Source of the DNA: an uncultured Bacteroidales bacterium
Lineage (GTDB): Bacteria; Bacteroidota; Bacteroidia; Bacteroidales; Muribaculaceae
Length of the DNA stretch: 14,564 nt
Assembly: GCA_900554845.1 (NCBI GenBank)
Contig: USIY01000033.1
Location: 1 to 14,564 of the forward strand
Reading direction: 5' to 3'
Part shown: positions 13,948-14,564 of the stretch, piece by piece
Layout: every line of letters begins with the position of its first letter
Numbering within the stretch: position 1 is the first letter of the stretch
The notes under the pieces: generated by a model
Database searches by the model: none
What the model saw: the letters and a program-made list of their open reading frames with translations, nothing else
What the model was told of the DNA's origin: nothing
Translations under genes and position numbers: made by a program

Positions 13948-14370
13948 TTATAGTTTTATGGTCTTGGTCTTTCCGTCGTATCGGACGGTTCTGGCTCCTC
14001 TCATGGGTTTATCGCCAGGGCCTGAGTTGCCGTTGACGAGAACTATCTTGAATTTACGGTTCTTGATCATGCCGGGGAACTCTCCCTTGCGGTCCGAGAT
14101 CGTGAGGGTGCGGTTCCGATCGTTCCAGCGGAAAGCTATGGTGGAGAACTTGCCCTGTTCGTAATTGTAGTTGTCGTTCTCATCCTCATAGAGGGTGAAA
14201 ACGCCGTCTGCTCCGGGGTAAACCCTGATTTCCAGATTGTCCCAGGATTTCTCCGTGGAATATTGCACCGCAGGGCCGAAGGGGAGGATGCTTCCTGCCC
14301 TGACGTAGAGCGGCAGGATGTCGAGCGGAACTTCACGCTTCACGTCCTCTCCACTCTTAAATTCAAACAC
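13948..14370 (-). pseudogene. GH31 alpha-glucosidase/xylosidase-like gene, 5'-truncated C-terminal remnant
   Basis: The 140-residue frame matches only the end of a GH31 enzyme. PLDILPLYVRAGSILPFGP (15-33) is the region after the catalytic barrel. RVYPGADGVFTLYEDEN (49-65), then FRWNDRNRTLTISDR and GEFPGM, belong to the C-terminal beta domain. Family members have about 700-850 residues, so the barrel with both catalytic Asp residues and the signal peptide are missing. The frame could start at GTG 14370, but an in-frame TAG lies two codons upstream (14376-14374), and further upstream no frame looks like GH31. The remaining piece cannot be catalytic. It has an intact stop codon, so decay came from loss of the 5' end. 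Intact GH31 enzymes hydrolyse alpha-glucosides or alpha-xylosides and often lie in glycan-use loci. Confidence 0.8.
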
Positions 14371-14412
14371 TTTCTAAGATTTCGCACTGGCTGTTCCTCG
14401 ATATGGTTAAAT

Positions 14413-14444
14413 CTTGTGGGTGTCAGTATTTTGTGTTAACTTTG
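14413..14444 (+). promoter_or_regulatory. Bacteroidetes-type promoter (CTTG-N20-TAACTTTG)
   Basis: TAACTTTG at 14437-14444 is a perfect -7 box. CTTG at 14413-14416, 20 nt upstream, matches three of four -33 bases. It reads rightward out of the window, away from the GH31 remnant. The start of transcription would fall at about 14450-14453. Confidence 0.65.
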
Positions 14445-14451
14445 CAACACT

Positions 14452-14526
14452 ATGGATGATATCATTACCAACAATGAACCTCGTTTTGTCAGTGTCAAAG
14501 ATTTTAGAATAGGGAAATTCAGTTAA
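14452..14526 (+). CDS. Possible 24-residue leader peptide or small protein
   Basis: ATG 14452 coincides with the transcription start predicted from the promoter at 14413-14444, so the message would be leaderless or nearly so. The frame encodes MDDIITNNEPRFVSVKDF plus six residues and ends TAA at 14526. The product is polar, with no membrane segment and no family I recognise. A perfect hairpin follows 10 nt after the stop. It may be a regulatory leader peptide, a free small protein, or the first codons of a gene broken by a stop. Without the sequence beyond the window these cannot be separated. Confidence 0.25.
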   Translation: MDDIITNNEPRFVSVKDFRIGKFS

Positions 14527-14536
14527 AGGCCCGCTT

Positions 14537-14560
14537 TCACAATCCGAAAATGGATTGTGA
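14537..14560 (+). terminator. Perfect hairpin at the window edge (terminator or attenuator candidate)
   Basis: TCACAATCC (14537-14545) pairs perfectly with GGATTGTGA (14552-14560) around a GAAAAT loop. Only TTGC is visible after it, so a T-run can be neither confirmed nor excluded. Confidence 0.45.
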
Positions 14561-14564
14561 TTGC

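Noticed and set aside
13441..14370. CRISPR array or tRNA gene in the non-coding stretch
   Set aside because: The repeats alternate in orientation with unequal spacing, unlike CRISPR, and no tRNA cloverleaf was seen.

Overview
The window looks like chromosomal DNA of a gut Bacteroidales bacterium. A Muribaculaceae/Bacteroides-like host is likely, but that is inferred only from gene families and promoter style. Three Bacteroidetes-type promoters (TTTG or CTTG, a 20-nt spacer, then TAnnTTTG) are visible. The largest block is a type V (FimA/Mfa) pilus operon, a system restricted to Bacteroidia. No searches were run: all family names come from reading motifs.

Layout. (1) 3-1787, + strand: the C-terminal part of an S9-family prolyl-oligopeptidase-like serine peptidase, cut by the left window edge, then a GC-rich hairpin. 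(2) 1788-2664: an 877-bp stretch without a credible gene. It holds a textbook promoter at 1891-1922, a strong intrinsic terminator at 2397-2435 (together framing a possible ~500-nt orphan RNA), a second promoter-like box at 2488, and a structured leader at 2544-2629 just before the next gene. (3) 2665-3279, +: a small YqiA/UPF0227-like alpha/beta hydrolase, ending at a bidirectional terminator shared with the convergent operon. (4) 13152 down to 3346, - strand: five consecutive genes, all encoding lipoprotein-type precursors, with gaps of -1 to 45 nt: Mfa1-like stalk pilin, Mfa2/FimB-like anchor, a second Mfa1-type pilin, and two very large FimA-like proteins with carbohydrate-binding-like C-terminal modules. 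(5) 13153-13437: a ~250-nt 5' leader with a strong hairpin, preceded by a canonical promoter. (6) 13438-13947: non-coding DNA with three copies of a ~26-nt palindromic repeat in alternating orientation (two form a perfect 26-bp inverted repeat) and a second ~100-nt inverted-repeat element. (7) 13948-14370, -: a 5'-truncated remnant of a GH31 alpha-glucosidase-like gene. (8) 14413-14564, +: a promoter, a 24-codon ORF starting about at the predicted transcription start, and a perfect hairpin at the window edge.

How the genes work together. In characterised type V pili, pilins cross the inner membrane as lipoproteins. They are then cut after an Arg by an outer-membrane-associated Arg-specific protease and polymerise by strand exchange, while the Mfa2/FimB protein anchors the fibre. 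Here four of the five products carry a TR site 23-31 residues after the lipid cysteine, and the anchor lacks one, as this model predicts. The two distal genes would encode tip or accessory adhesins. One ends in three tandem modules resembling starch-binding CBM26. The other carries a FISUMP-like domain and then one similar module. The most interesting reading is a pilus whose tip is built to bind alpha-glucan or another glycan. That is an inference from motif resemblance and needs structural and binding confirmation.
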